From: Achromobacter aegrifaciens
GTDB taxonomy: Bacteria; Pseudomonadota; Gammaproteobacteria; Burkholderiales; Burkholderiaceae_B
Direction: 5' to 3'
Length of the DNA: 64,000 bases
Assembly (NCBI RefSeq): GCF_902859735.1
Contig: NZ_CADIJY010000008.1
Location: forward strand, 1-64,000
The translations under genes and the position numbers were made by a program. Positions 46,484 through 53,782 of this stretch are shown here, in pieces (the stretch's first letter is position 1; each line of letters starts with the position of its first letter). The notes beneath the pieces are model-generated. The model did no database searches. It was not told the origin of the DNA and saw only the letters and a list, made by a program, of their open reading frames with translations.

Positions 46484-48112
46484 CTAGCGCGGCCCGGCGT
46501 CGTACACCACGCCCACCCGGGCGAAGTTGCCGCCGTATTGCTTGACGTCGACCTGGAACGGCGCGCTTTCCTCCGGCTTGAGCTTGGGCAGCCGCAATTC
46601 CTGGAAAACCGCGCCGGTCAGCTTGTCCTGGGCGTCGTAAAGGCTGATCCAGACCTTGACGTTCTCGACCTCGGCCTGGCTGTCATTGCGCACGCGGCCG
46701 TGCACGGTCACGTACTTGTAGCGGAAGCGGTGGGTGAAGTTCAGGGTGCCGGTGCCGACCTGGGCCTCGGTGTTCTCGACCGTGACCGCTAGCTTGGGGC
46801 GCGGGCCGGGCAGGGCGGCGCGCTTGGCGGGCAGCCAGTCGGTCTTGACCTCGGTATAGCGGTCGACGCGGCCGGTCAACGCCACCGGCACCCGCTCGCC
46901 GGGGTACAGGCGCGCCGGCAGGCTCCAGCTCTGGCGCAGGTCCAGCCGGTTGGAACCGTCGAACACCGTAATGTTGGCTTTCGGCGACAGGACGACGTAC
47001 TGGTCGCTGGTGTTGACCAGTTCGGCGTACAGGACCGGGCGCTCGATCTCGTCGAGCAGGCGGCGCGGCGCGGACAGCTTGAGCGCGCTGGCGTCGAACA
47101 GCGCGAAGTCCGGATCCAGCAGTTCCGCGGTCGTCAGGCGCACGTGCTCGATGATTCGCGGGTCGGCCGGGCTGACGCGCACGATGCGGCTGGCGGGCGT
47201 TTCCGCCTTGGACGCGGCAGACGCTGCGGTGTGGGTCTCGCTTTGCACCATGTAGTCGTAGGTGGCGACCCGGCCCTCGGTCAGCATCTCGCAGCGCACG
47301 TCAAAGGAGGTCAGCGCGTTCGGCGCCAGCGGGCTGGCGGCGCCGTAGCCGTTGCCGGTGCCGATCAGCTTGCCGTCCTCGCCGTACAGCATCACCGTGA
47401 TCTGGCTGCTGTTGGCCTCGTTGGCGCCGTTGTTCTTCAAGAGGCCGACCAGGCGGTAGGCGCCGTCGTTGCGCACTAGCTGCACCTTGCTGGCGGCCAC
47501 GTCGTTGTTCCTGTCCCGCGCCAGCGTCGGCTGCGAGACCTGCAGCGTATAGCGGCTGTAGGCCTGGCTGGGCGTGGAGATGATGACAGGTGTGTACTCG
47601 CCCGGCTGCAGCGAACGCGCCGGCGCCGAGCCGGAGTTCGACGGCAGCGACAGGTCGCCCTGGAAGAACGAAGCCGTGACGCGCGGCACGTCGATCTTCT
47701 TGCCCGTCTCGTTGCGCATGATCATGACCAGCTGCGTGCGGTCGCGGACCCGGATCTCCTGCACGTCCGTCAGCTTGACCAGCGAGGCGTCGATGGGAGG
47801 CGGCGCAGGCGGCTGCCGTGTGACGGTCGGTTTGGACCCGATCATGGAGGCGACCAAAGGCACGGCGATTACGGCGGCGACGGCGACTGCCACCGCCGCG
47901 ATGGCGCGCGGACCGAGCTGCGGCTTGGGAGCCGGCTGCTGCATCCCGCGCAGGATCTTCTCCAGCCGTTGGGCGACGTTGTCTTCGACCAGCGTGACCG
48001 CGTGGCAATGGCTGCAGCGGTATTCGTTGGTGTCCAGCTTGGTGAATTGGGCGCTGCCGCAGGTCGAGCAGGTCAGCGTCACCGTGTTGATCGTGGTCTG
48101 TTTGGGCGTCAT
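46484..48112 (-). CDS. Zinc-ribbon membrane protein with FxLYD-like domains, function unknown
   Basis: The 542-aa protein is read from the ATG at 48112. The N-terminus is a zinc ribbon (CSTCGSAQF, then YRCSHCH). A helical cytoplasmic segment and one transmembrane helix at about residues 70-90 (AIAAVAVAVAAVIAVPLVASM) follow. The large periplasmic part shows repeated beta-rich FxLYD-like units ('VKLVRNDGAYRLVGLLKNNG'-like, 'VTVHGRVRNDSQAEVENVKVWISLYDAQ'). The function is not known; the DUF3426-like layout suggests an envelope protein with a cytoplasmic metal knuckle. It is upstream of acnB on the same strand, but the acn element sits between. Confidence 0.75.
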   Translation of the reverse strand: MTPKQTTINTVTLTCSTCGSAQFTKLDTNEYRCSHCHAVTLVEDNVAQRLEKILRGMQQPAPKPQLGPRAIAAVAVAVAAVIAVPLVASMIGSKPTVTRQPPAPPPIDASLVKLTDVQEIRVRDRTQLVMIMRNETGKKIDVPRVTASFFQGDLSLPSNSGSAPARSLQPGEYTPVIISTPSQAYSRYTLQVSQPTLARDRNNDVAASKVQLVRNDGAYRLVGLLKNNGANEANSSQITVMLYGEDGKLIGTGNGYGAASPLAPNALTSFDVRCEMLTEGRVATYDYMVQSETHTAASAASKAETPASRIVRVSPADPRIIEHVRLTTAELLDPDFALFDASALKLSAPRRLLDEIERPVLYAELVNTSDQYVVLSPKANITVFDGSNRLDLRQSWSLPARLYPGERVPVALTGRVDRYTEVKTDWLPAKRAALPGPRPKLAVTVENTEAQVGTGTLNFTHRFRYKYVTVHGRVRNDSQAEVENVKVWISLYDAQDKLTGAVFQELRLPKLKPEESAPFQVDVKQYGGNFARVGVVYDAGPR

Positions 48113-48269
48113 TCTCGCAGCCGTGCGCGCCGTATCCAGACGGCGCGGCGGATGGCGCGGCGGGAGCAAGGCGCAAGGGATTTACAGGGCGGCAAGGATA
48201 GCGGCAGGGCGCGCCGGTCATGGTGCACGAGCGCATCCAGTTGTGACAAAGTGTGAGTCGGCGCATCCC

Positions 48270-48280
48270 GGTGCTATGAT
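48270..48280 (+). promoter_or_regulatory. Possible extended -10 promoter of the TauE-like gene
   Basis: TGCTATGAT (48272-48280) is an extended -10 motif about 120 bp before the start codon. No good -35 lies 17 bp upstream; TTGTGA is at 48241, too far. The rest of the 48113-48397 gap shows no gene. Confidence 0.35.
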
Positions 48281-48397
48281 CGCCGGCGGAAAAAACCCGA
48301 TCCCAAACCCCTAACGCTGTTCCCCGTCGATCCGCTCCCGCGCCGCGCAACGCGCCGCTCCGGGCAGAGCCGAGGCAGGTCAGGCTCTCCCATTAGC

Positions 48398-49162
48398 ATG
48401 AGCATTTCCCAATATTTGCTGTTCCTCGCCTGCGTGGCGCTCGCCACCTATGCGCAGACCATGACGGGCTTCGCCTTCGGGCTGGTGTTGTTGGGCCTGT
48501 CGGGCGTGTTCCAGCTGGCTTCCGTGTCCGAAGTGGCCAACGTGGTCAGCGTGCTGTCGCTGGTGAATGCCGCCGTGACGCTGGCACGCGCCAAGCCGCA
48601 GGTGAACTGGTCGTTGATGCGGCCCGCGATGGCCAGCAGCCTGGTCGGCGTGGGGGCGGGCGTGGCGGCGCTGGCCTGGATCAGCGGCTCCATGGGCGTG
48701 CTGCTGCAACTGCTTTTGGGCTGCACCATCCTGGGCTGCGCGGTGCTGTTGATCGCGCGTGCGCAGCCGCTGGCGCATGTGTCCTCGCGCGGTTCGTTCG
48801 TGTTCTTCGGCGCGATTTCCGGCGTGCTGGGCGGATTGTTTTCCAGCGCGGGTCCGCCCATGGTCTATCACCTGTACCGCCAGCCCCTGCCGCTGGCCGC
48901 CATCCGCAACAGCCTGCTGATTCTGTTTTCGCTTAACGCGGTCGTGCGCCTGGCGCTCGTGACCGGGCAGGGGGCCTTCATGGCCTCGTCGTTCTGGTTG
49001 AGTCTGCTGGCGTTGCCGGTTGTGATCGGCGTCACCTGGGTGGCTCGCCGCTACAGCACGGCGGGCTCGATGAAGACCGTCAAGCGCATGGTGTTCGTGC
49101 TGTTGCTGGCGGCCGGCATGGGTTTGATCGTGCCGGCATTCAAGGCGCTCGCGGCGGGCTAG
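48398..49162 (+). CDS. TauE/SafE (TSUP) family permease
   Basis: The 254-aa protein has about eight hydrophobic helices. It has the TSUP N-terminal motif 'GFAFGLVLLGLSGVF' and a mirrored central motif 'GAISGVLGGLFSSAGPPMVYHLY'. Family members move sulfite, sulfoacetate or other organosulfur anions, and many are uncharacterised. It stands alone and convergent to the CBS gene, so no substrate clue comes from the context. Confidence 0.85.
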   Translation: MSISQYLLFLACVALATYAQTMTGFAFGLVLLGLSGVFQLASVSEVANVVSVLSLVNAAVTLARAKPQVNWSLMRPAMASSLVGVGAGVAALAWISGSMGVLLQLLLGCTILGCAVLLIARAQPLAHVSSRGSFVFFGAISGVLGGLFSSAGPPMVYHLYRQPLPLAAIRNSLLILFSLNAVVRLALVTGQGAFMASSFWLSLLALPVVIGVTWVARRYSTAGSMKTVKRMVFVLLLAAGMGLIVPAFKALAAG

Positions 49163-49192
49163 CCGCGAGTCCGTCGCATGGACCGCGCGGCG

Positions 49193-49633
49193 TCAGCCGC
49201 GCTCGCCGGTGATGTAGCGTTCGAGTTCGTGGATGATGAACTTCTGTTCGCTCATGACGTCCTTGACCAGGTCGCCGATGGAAAGCAGGCCGACCAGCTT
49301 GCCGTCCTCGATGACAGGCAGATGACGGAAGTGGCGTTCCGTCATCATCGCCATACAGTGTTCGCGCGTGTCCGCGCGGCTGACGTAGTAGACGGAATCG
49401 GTCATGATGTCGCGCACCTTCGTGGTACGCGAGGAGCGGTCCTGCAGCACGATCTTGCGGGCGTAGTCGCGCTCGGTCAGCATGCCCAGCACCGCGTCGC
49501 CCTGGACCACCACCACGGCGCCGATGCTGCGTTCCGCCATGATTCTGACGGCTTCGAAAACCGACGCGTCGGGCGAAACCGTCACGACGGAATGATTGGC
49601 TTTTTCCCTGAGTATCTCAGCAACTGTCTTCAC
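49193..49633 (-). CDS. CBS-domain pair protein
   Basis: The 146-aa cytoplasmic protein consists of two CBS domains ('VVTVSPDASVFEAVRIMAERSIGAVVVV' and 'MTDSVYYVSRADTREHCMAMM', each followed by a LxVIxxG/GLLS-type strand). Such stand-alone Bateman modules bind adenosyl ligands such as AMP or SAM. The partner protein is unknown. There are no extra domains. Confidence 0.9.
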   Translation of the reverse strand: MKTVAEILREKANHSVVTVSPDASVFEAVRIMAERSIGAVVVVQGDAVLGMLTERDYARKIVLQDRSSRTTKVRDIMTDSVYYVSRADTREHCMAMMTERHFRHLPVIEDGKLVGLLSIGDLVKDVMSEQKFIIHELERYITGERG

Positions 49634-49714
49634 GATGCGCTCCCGGATCGCTGGTGAGGATAAAACCCATGCTCCATCCTAAGCCTGGCGGCCGTGTTGC
49701 CGCAAGCGGCGCGC

Positions 49715-50620
49715 TTATTTCGCGTTCTTGTCCCGGAACGCCTGACTGGCCATTTCGCGCAGGTTGCGCGTGGCGCTGCGTTCGGTCGCGGGGTTCCATG
49801 CCAGCGAAATGCCGATCGTTGCATCCGCGGGAAAATCGGGCAGCGTCTTGTAGACGACGTTGGTGCCGGGCAGGCGCCGGCCGCCGGCTGGTACCAGGGC
49901 CACGCCCAGGCCGCTTTCCACCAGGCTGAGCAGCGTCTGCACCTGCACCGCCTCCTGCGTGATGCGGGGCGTGAAGCCGCGTAGCTGGCAGGCGTTGATG
50001 GCGGCCATGCGCAGGCCGGCAGCCTCGGTGGCGGTGTACATGATGAAGGCCTCGTCGGCCAGGTCCGCCAGGCGGATGCGGCCGCGCCGCGCGAGCGGAT
50101 GCGTCTTGGGCACGGCCAGCGCGAAGTTCTCGGTCGTCAGCGGCGCGAGCCGCACGTTCGATCCCATCGCCACCGGCACGCGCACGATGCCGATCTCCAG
50201 CGTGTCTTCTTCGAGTTCCTGCATGATGCGTATGGAGGTGGCTTCGCGCAGCACCACGGTGACGCCGGGATAGCGTTGCCGGAACTGCGGCAGGATGCGC
50301 GGCAGCACGCCGTGCGTGGCCGAGCCCACGAAACCGATGCGCACGGTGCCGCCTTCGCCCGCGGCGCCGGCGCGCGCCGCCTGCCGGAACTGTTCGGCAT
50401 GGAACAGGGCGCGGCGCGCCTCGTCCAGCGCGGCCAGGCCGGCTTCGGTGAGTTTCACGCCCTGGCGTCCGCGCAGGAACAGCGGCACTCCCACCATCTC
50501 TTCGAGCTTGCGTATCGAGACGGACAGGGGCGGCTGCGACATGTGCAGTTTTTCGGCAGCGCGGTGGAAATTCAGCGTTTCGGCCAGGACCAGGAACTGC
50601 TGCAGATGACGGAAATCCAT
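49715..50620 (-). CDS. LysR-family regulator divergent from the thiolase gene
   Basis: The 301-aa protein is read from the ATG at 50620 (MDFRHLQQFLVLAETLNFHRAAEKLHMSQPPLS is its winged-helix start). The LysR effector domain follows. The 155-bp gap to the divergent thiolase gene holds a direct repeat, TTCGTATCG at 50661 and TTCGGTATCGG at 50692, with T-N11-A-like spacing that could be the LysR site. It likely controls the thiolase gene. Confidence 0.9.
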   Translation of the reverse strand: MDFRHLQQFLVLAETLNFHRAAEKLHMSQPPLSVSIRKLEEMVGVPLFLRGRQGVKLTEAGLAALDEARRALFHAEQFRQAARAGAAGEGGTVRIGFVGSATHGVLPRILPQFRQRYPGVTVVLREATSIRIMQELEEDTLEIGIVRVPVAMGSNVRLAPLTTENFALAVPKTHPLARRGRIRLADLADEAFIMYTATEAAGLRMAAINACQLRGFTPRITQEAVQVQTLLSLVESGLGVALVPAGGRRLPGTNVVYKTLPDFPADATIGISLAWNPATERSATRNLREMASQAFRDKNAK

Positions 50621-50775
50621 GCGGGCGCTCCAGATGGCATTGGGCATGGATGATATGAAGTTCGTATCGATAGGGGTATTGGTGCTATCCCTTCGGTATC
50701 GGGCATTCACGCCGCGCCAGCCCCGGGCACAAGACGGCGGCGGTATGATGGAACGCATTACAAGGAGGAAACACC

Positions 50776-51957
50776 ATGAATGAAGTCATCGTCGCGTCCG
50801 CCGTCCGCACCGCCATCGGCGATTTCGGGGGCGCGCTGAAAGACGTGCCGCCGTGCGACCTGGGCGCAACCGTCATCAAGGCCGCGCTGGAACGCGCCGC
50901 CGTCAAGGGCGATGAGGTCGGGCACGTCGCCGTGGGCCACGTCATCAACACCGAACCTCGCGACATGTACCTGTCGCGCGTGGCGGCCATGAACGCCGGC
51001 ATCGCCAAGGAAACCCCCGCCTTCAACGTCAACCGCCTTTGCGGTTCGGGCTTGCAGGCCATCGTGTCGGCTGCGCAGACCATCATGCTGGGCGATGCCG
51101 AAATCGCCATCGGCGCGGGCGCCGAAAGCATGAGCCGCGCGCCGTACATCGCGCCGGCGCAGCGCTGGGGCGCGCGCATGGGCGATAGCGTGATGCTGGA
51201 CATGATGACCGGCGCGCTGTCGGATCCGTTCGGCCGCATGCACATGGGCGTGACCGCCGAGAACGTGGCGGCCAAGTTCGGCATCAGCCGCCAGGACCAG
51301 GACGCCGTGGCTGCGGAATCGCATCGCCGCGCCGCGGCTGCCATCGACGCGGGCTACTTCCGCGACCAGATCGTGCCGGTGGTCATGAAGTCGCGCAAGG
51401 GCGAAGTGGTGTTCGACACCGATGAGCATGTGCGCCGCGACGTCACGGCCGAAAACCTTGCGGGCCTGAAGCCGGTGTTCCAGAAGGAAAACGGCACGGT
51501 GACGGCGGGCAACGCCTCGGGCCTGAACGATGGCGCGGGCGCCGTGGTGCTGATGAACGCCTCGGTCGCGGCCAAGCGCGGCGTCAAGCCGCTGGCGCGC
51601 CTGGTGGCCTATGCCCACGCGGGCGTGGACCCCAACATCATGGGCATCGGTCCGGTGCCGGCCACGCAGGCCGCGCTCAAGCGCGCCGGCCTGACGGTGG
51701 ATCAGCTGGACGTGATCGAAGCCAACGAAGCGTTCGCGGCGCAAGCCTGCGCGGTGTCGCGCGAACTGAAGCTGGATCCGGCCAAGGTGAACCCCAACGG
51801 CAGCGGCATCGGCCTGGGCCACCCCATCGGGGCCACCGGCGCCATCATCACCGTCAAGGCGCTGCACGAACTGCAGCGCGTGGGCGGGCGCTACGCGCTG
51901 GTGACCATGTGCATCGGCGGCGGGCAGGGCATTGCCGCCATCTTCGAGCGGATCTGA
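50776..51957 (+). CDS. Acetyl-CoA acetyltransferase (thiolase)
   Basis: The 393-aa thiolase has the acyl-accepting Cys89 (NRLCGSGLQA), His in GLGHPIGATG and Cys in 'CIGGGQG'. The short length and 'VGHVINTEPRDMYLSRVAAMNAG' segment place it with biosynthetic/degradative thiolases of the BktB/PhaA group. It cleaves or makes beta-ketoacyl-CoA. It is monocistronic, with a terminator just after it and a LysR gene divergent from it. Confidence 0.93.
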   Translation: MNEVIVASAVRTAIGDFGGALKDVPPCDLGATVIKAALERAAVKGDEVGHVAVGHVINTEPRDMYLSRVAAMNAGIAKETPAFNVNRLCGSGLQAIVSAAQTIMLGDAEIAIGAGAESMSRAPYIAPAQRWGARMGDSVMLDMMTGALSDPFGRMHMGVTAENVAAKFGISRQDQDAVAAESHRRAAAAIDAGYFRDQIVPVVMKSRKGEVVFDTDEHVRRDVTAENLAGLKPVFQKENGTVTAGNASGLNDGAGAVVLMNASVAAKRGVKPLARLVAYAHAGVDPNIMGIGPVPATQAALKRAGLTVDQLDVIEANEAFAAQACAVSRELKLDPAKVNPNGSGIGLGHPIGATGAIITVKALHELQRVGGRYALVTMCIGGGQGIAAIFERI

Positions 51958-51996
51958 AACGCCTAGGGGCGCCTCTGGGCGCCCGGCCGCAAGACT

Positions 51997-52028
51997 GCCC
52001 CCTCGCTGCGCGAGGGGGCTTTATTTTT
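51997..52028 (+). terminator. Terminator of the thiolase gene
   Basis: A perfect 10-bp stem GCCCCCTCGC / GCGAGGGGGC with a TGC loop is followed by TTTATTTTT. It overlaps the stop codon of the convergent IclR gene. Confidence 0.9.
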
Positions 52029-52791
52029 CCAGGTAGTCCTGGGCCCACGCCTGGCACTCGGCGCGCAGCAGCGCGCCCATCTGCGCCCGCCGCGGCGCGT
52101 CCAGCCGGCTGCTGATCGCGCCAAAGCTGAATGCCACCCAGGTCAGTTCCGACACCCGGAACGCCACGCCCACGCCCGACACGCCGGGCGTGATGGTGTC
52201 CACGATTTCCGAATAGCCCGCTGCGCGCGCCTGCCTGACCGATTTCATCAGGGCAGCGCTGGATGCGCCGATCTGCGCGTAAGTGGCGGAGTGCCGTGCG
52301 TACAGCGCGGCGATTTCCTCGTCGGGCAGGGTGGCCATCAGCGCCAGGCCGCCCGCGCCCACGCCCAGAAGACGCCGCTCCCCCTGGTCGATGGTGAATA
52401 CCTTGACGGGGAACGAGCCAGCCTCGCGCAGCAGGCACAGGGCGTAGTCGCCCTGGCGTATCACCAGGAACACCGTGTCGCCCGACAGGCGCGCGAGCTT
52501 CTGCGCAAACGGACGCAGCGCGTCCAGGAGCGGCGTGCGCCGCAGCGCCGCGAATCCCAGTTGCATGGAGTCCACGCCCAGGCGGTAGCGCCGGGTTGTG
52601 GCGTCGCGCTCGGCGAATTGCTCTTCCAGCAGGCAACTGAGCAGCCGGTGCGCGGTGGAGCGTTCCAGTCCGGCCTCGGCCATGACGCCTTGCAGGTCTA
52701 TGCCGTCTTCCTGGTGCTGCGCCAGTACGCGCAGCAGGCCCAGGGCGCGCCGCATGCTCTGGGTACCGCCTGTGGATCCACTGTTGTTCAT
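52021..52791 (-). CDS. IclR-family regulator of the acyl-CoA operon
   Basis: The 256-aa protein has an N-terminal IclR helix-turn-helix ('SMRRALGLLRVLAQHQEDGIDLQGVMAEAGLERSTAHRLL') and a C-terminal GAF-like effector domain ('GERRLLGVGAGGLALMATLPDEE', 'GVSGVGVAF'). It is divergent from the enoyl-CoA hydratase operon, with an inverted repeat right next to its start, so autoregulation and control of that operon are likely. The effector is unknown. Confidence 0.9.
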   Translation of the reverse strand: MNNSGSTGGTQSMRRALGLLRVLAQHQEDGIDLQGVMAEAGLERSTAHRLLSCLLEEQFAERDATTRRYRLGVDSMQLGFAALRRTPLLDALRPFAQKLARLSGDTVFLVIRQGDYALCLLREAGSFPVKVFTIDQGERRLLGVGAGGLALMATLPDEEIAALYARHSATYAQIGASSAALMKSVRQARAAGYSEIVDTITPGVSGVGVAFRVSELTWVAFSFGAISSRLDAPRRAQMGALLRAECQAWAQDYLEK

Positions 52792-52799
52792 AATGTGGG

Positions 52800-52818
52800 A
52801 AATATTGATTGAATATTT
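52800..52818. promoter_or_regulatory. Inverted repeat AAATATT-N5-AATATTT beside the IclR gene
   Basis: A 7-5-7 perfect inverted repeat lies 9 bp from the IclR start and about 85 bp before the hydratase gene, in a conspicuously AT-rich patch. It fits an IclR operator or overlapping divergent promoters. Confidence 0.5.
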
Positions 52819-52903
52819 TGTATTTTAGGATTCCAGGTGCGTTAATTCAATCCAGTCGACCGCGCCGCCTCTCAAGGCGCGGCGGAACAAGGACGAGGAG
52901 ACC

Positions 52904-53782
52904 ATGGAATACGCCACCCTGGCCGTCGAGCGGCACGACTCGGTATGCCGCATCAGCCTGGCGCGCGAATCCGCGCGCAATGCCCAAAGCCAGCAGATGC
53001 TGGACGAACTGGATGACGCGTTGACGCGCGCAGAACAGGACGACTCGGTACGGGTCGTGGTGTTGGCCGGGCGCGGCGCGCATTTTTCCGCGGGCCATGA
53101 CCTGAAGGAAGCCCAGGCCAAACGCGCCGACTTCACGGTGGAGGAGCGCTGGGATTACGAGTCGCGCCGCTACTACGGCTATTGCATGCGCATCTGGGAC
53201 TTTCCCAAACCGACGGTGGCGCAGGTGCAGGGCGCCTGCGTGGCGGGCGGTTTCATGATCGCCAATATGTGCGATCTGGTGGTGTGCTCCGACACCGCCT
53301 ATTTTTCGGATCCCGTCGGCCACACGCTGGCGGCCGCCGCCACCGAGGTGCTGATCCATCCCTGGGTCATGGGGCTGCGCAAGGCCAAGGAAATGCTCTA
53401 CACCGGCGAAAAGGTGGACGCGCAGGAAGCGCTGCGCATCGGCATGGTGAACCGCGTGGTGCCCGAGGCCGAGCTGGACGCCGCGACCCTGGCGCTGGCG
53501 CAGCGCATTGCCCAGGCGCCGCCCTTCGGCCTGCGCCTCATCAAGCGCTCGCTGAACCGCACCGCGGACGCACAGGGTTTCCGCACCGCTCTGTCGGCGC
53601 ATTTCGATACGCACCAGCTGTCGCATCTGAGCGAGGAGTTCCAGGCCGTCCGTGCACGCGGCCTGGCGCAAGCCATCCAGCGCAACGAGCAAATGGCCCC
53701 ACGCGACGCAAGCGCGCTGCCCCCCGAGGGGGCGCCTTTTGCCTTGGGGCGGCCCGGCGGCAAAACGGGTGAGGCAGCATGA
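52904..53782 (+). CDS. Enoyl-CoA hydratase/isomerase family protein
   Basis: The 292-aa crotonase has the oxyanion-hole segments 'GAHFSAGHDLKE' and 'VQGACVAGGFMIANMCDLVV', with an 'SDPVGH' stretch. The first catalytic Glu is not at the usual place, so hydratase activity is uncertain. The last 25 residues or so (after NEQMAPRD) are Pro/Gly/Ala-rich and are coded by a GCCCCCCGAGGGGGC hairpin sequence that looks like a dispersed intergenic repeat, so the true C-terminus may have been extended. The stop overlaps the next start. Confidence 0.88.
   Translation: MEYATLAVERHDSVCRISLARESARNAQSQQMLDELDDALTRAEQDDSVRVVVLAGRGAHFSAGHDLKEAQAKRADFTVEERWDYESRRYYGYCMRIWDFPKPTVAQVQGACVAGGFMIANMCDLVVCSDTAYFSDPVGHTLAAAATEVLIHPWVMGLRKAKEMLYTGEKVDAQEALRIGMVNRVVPEAELDAATLALAQRIAQAPPFGLRLIKRSLNRTADAQGFRTALSAHFDTHQLSHLSEEFQAVRARGLAQAIQRNEQMAPRDASALPPEGAPFALGRPGGKTGEAA
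53717..53775 (+). repeat. Hairpin-containing repeat-like sequence inside the hydratase gene end
   Basis: GCCCCCCGAGGGGGC forms a 6-bp GC stem, followed by a CTTTTGCCTTGGGGCGGCCC segment. The same kind of sequence is common between genes in Bordetella and Achromobacter (from memory, not searched). Here it is translated as the C-terminal tail of the enoyl-CoA hydratase. Confidence 0.4.
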
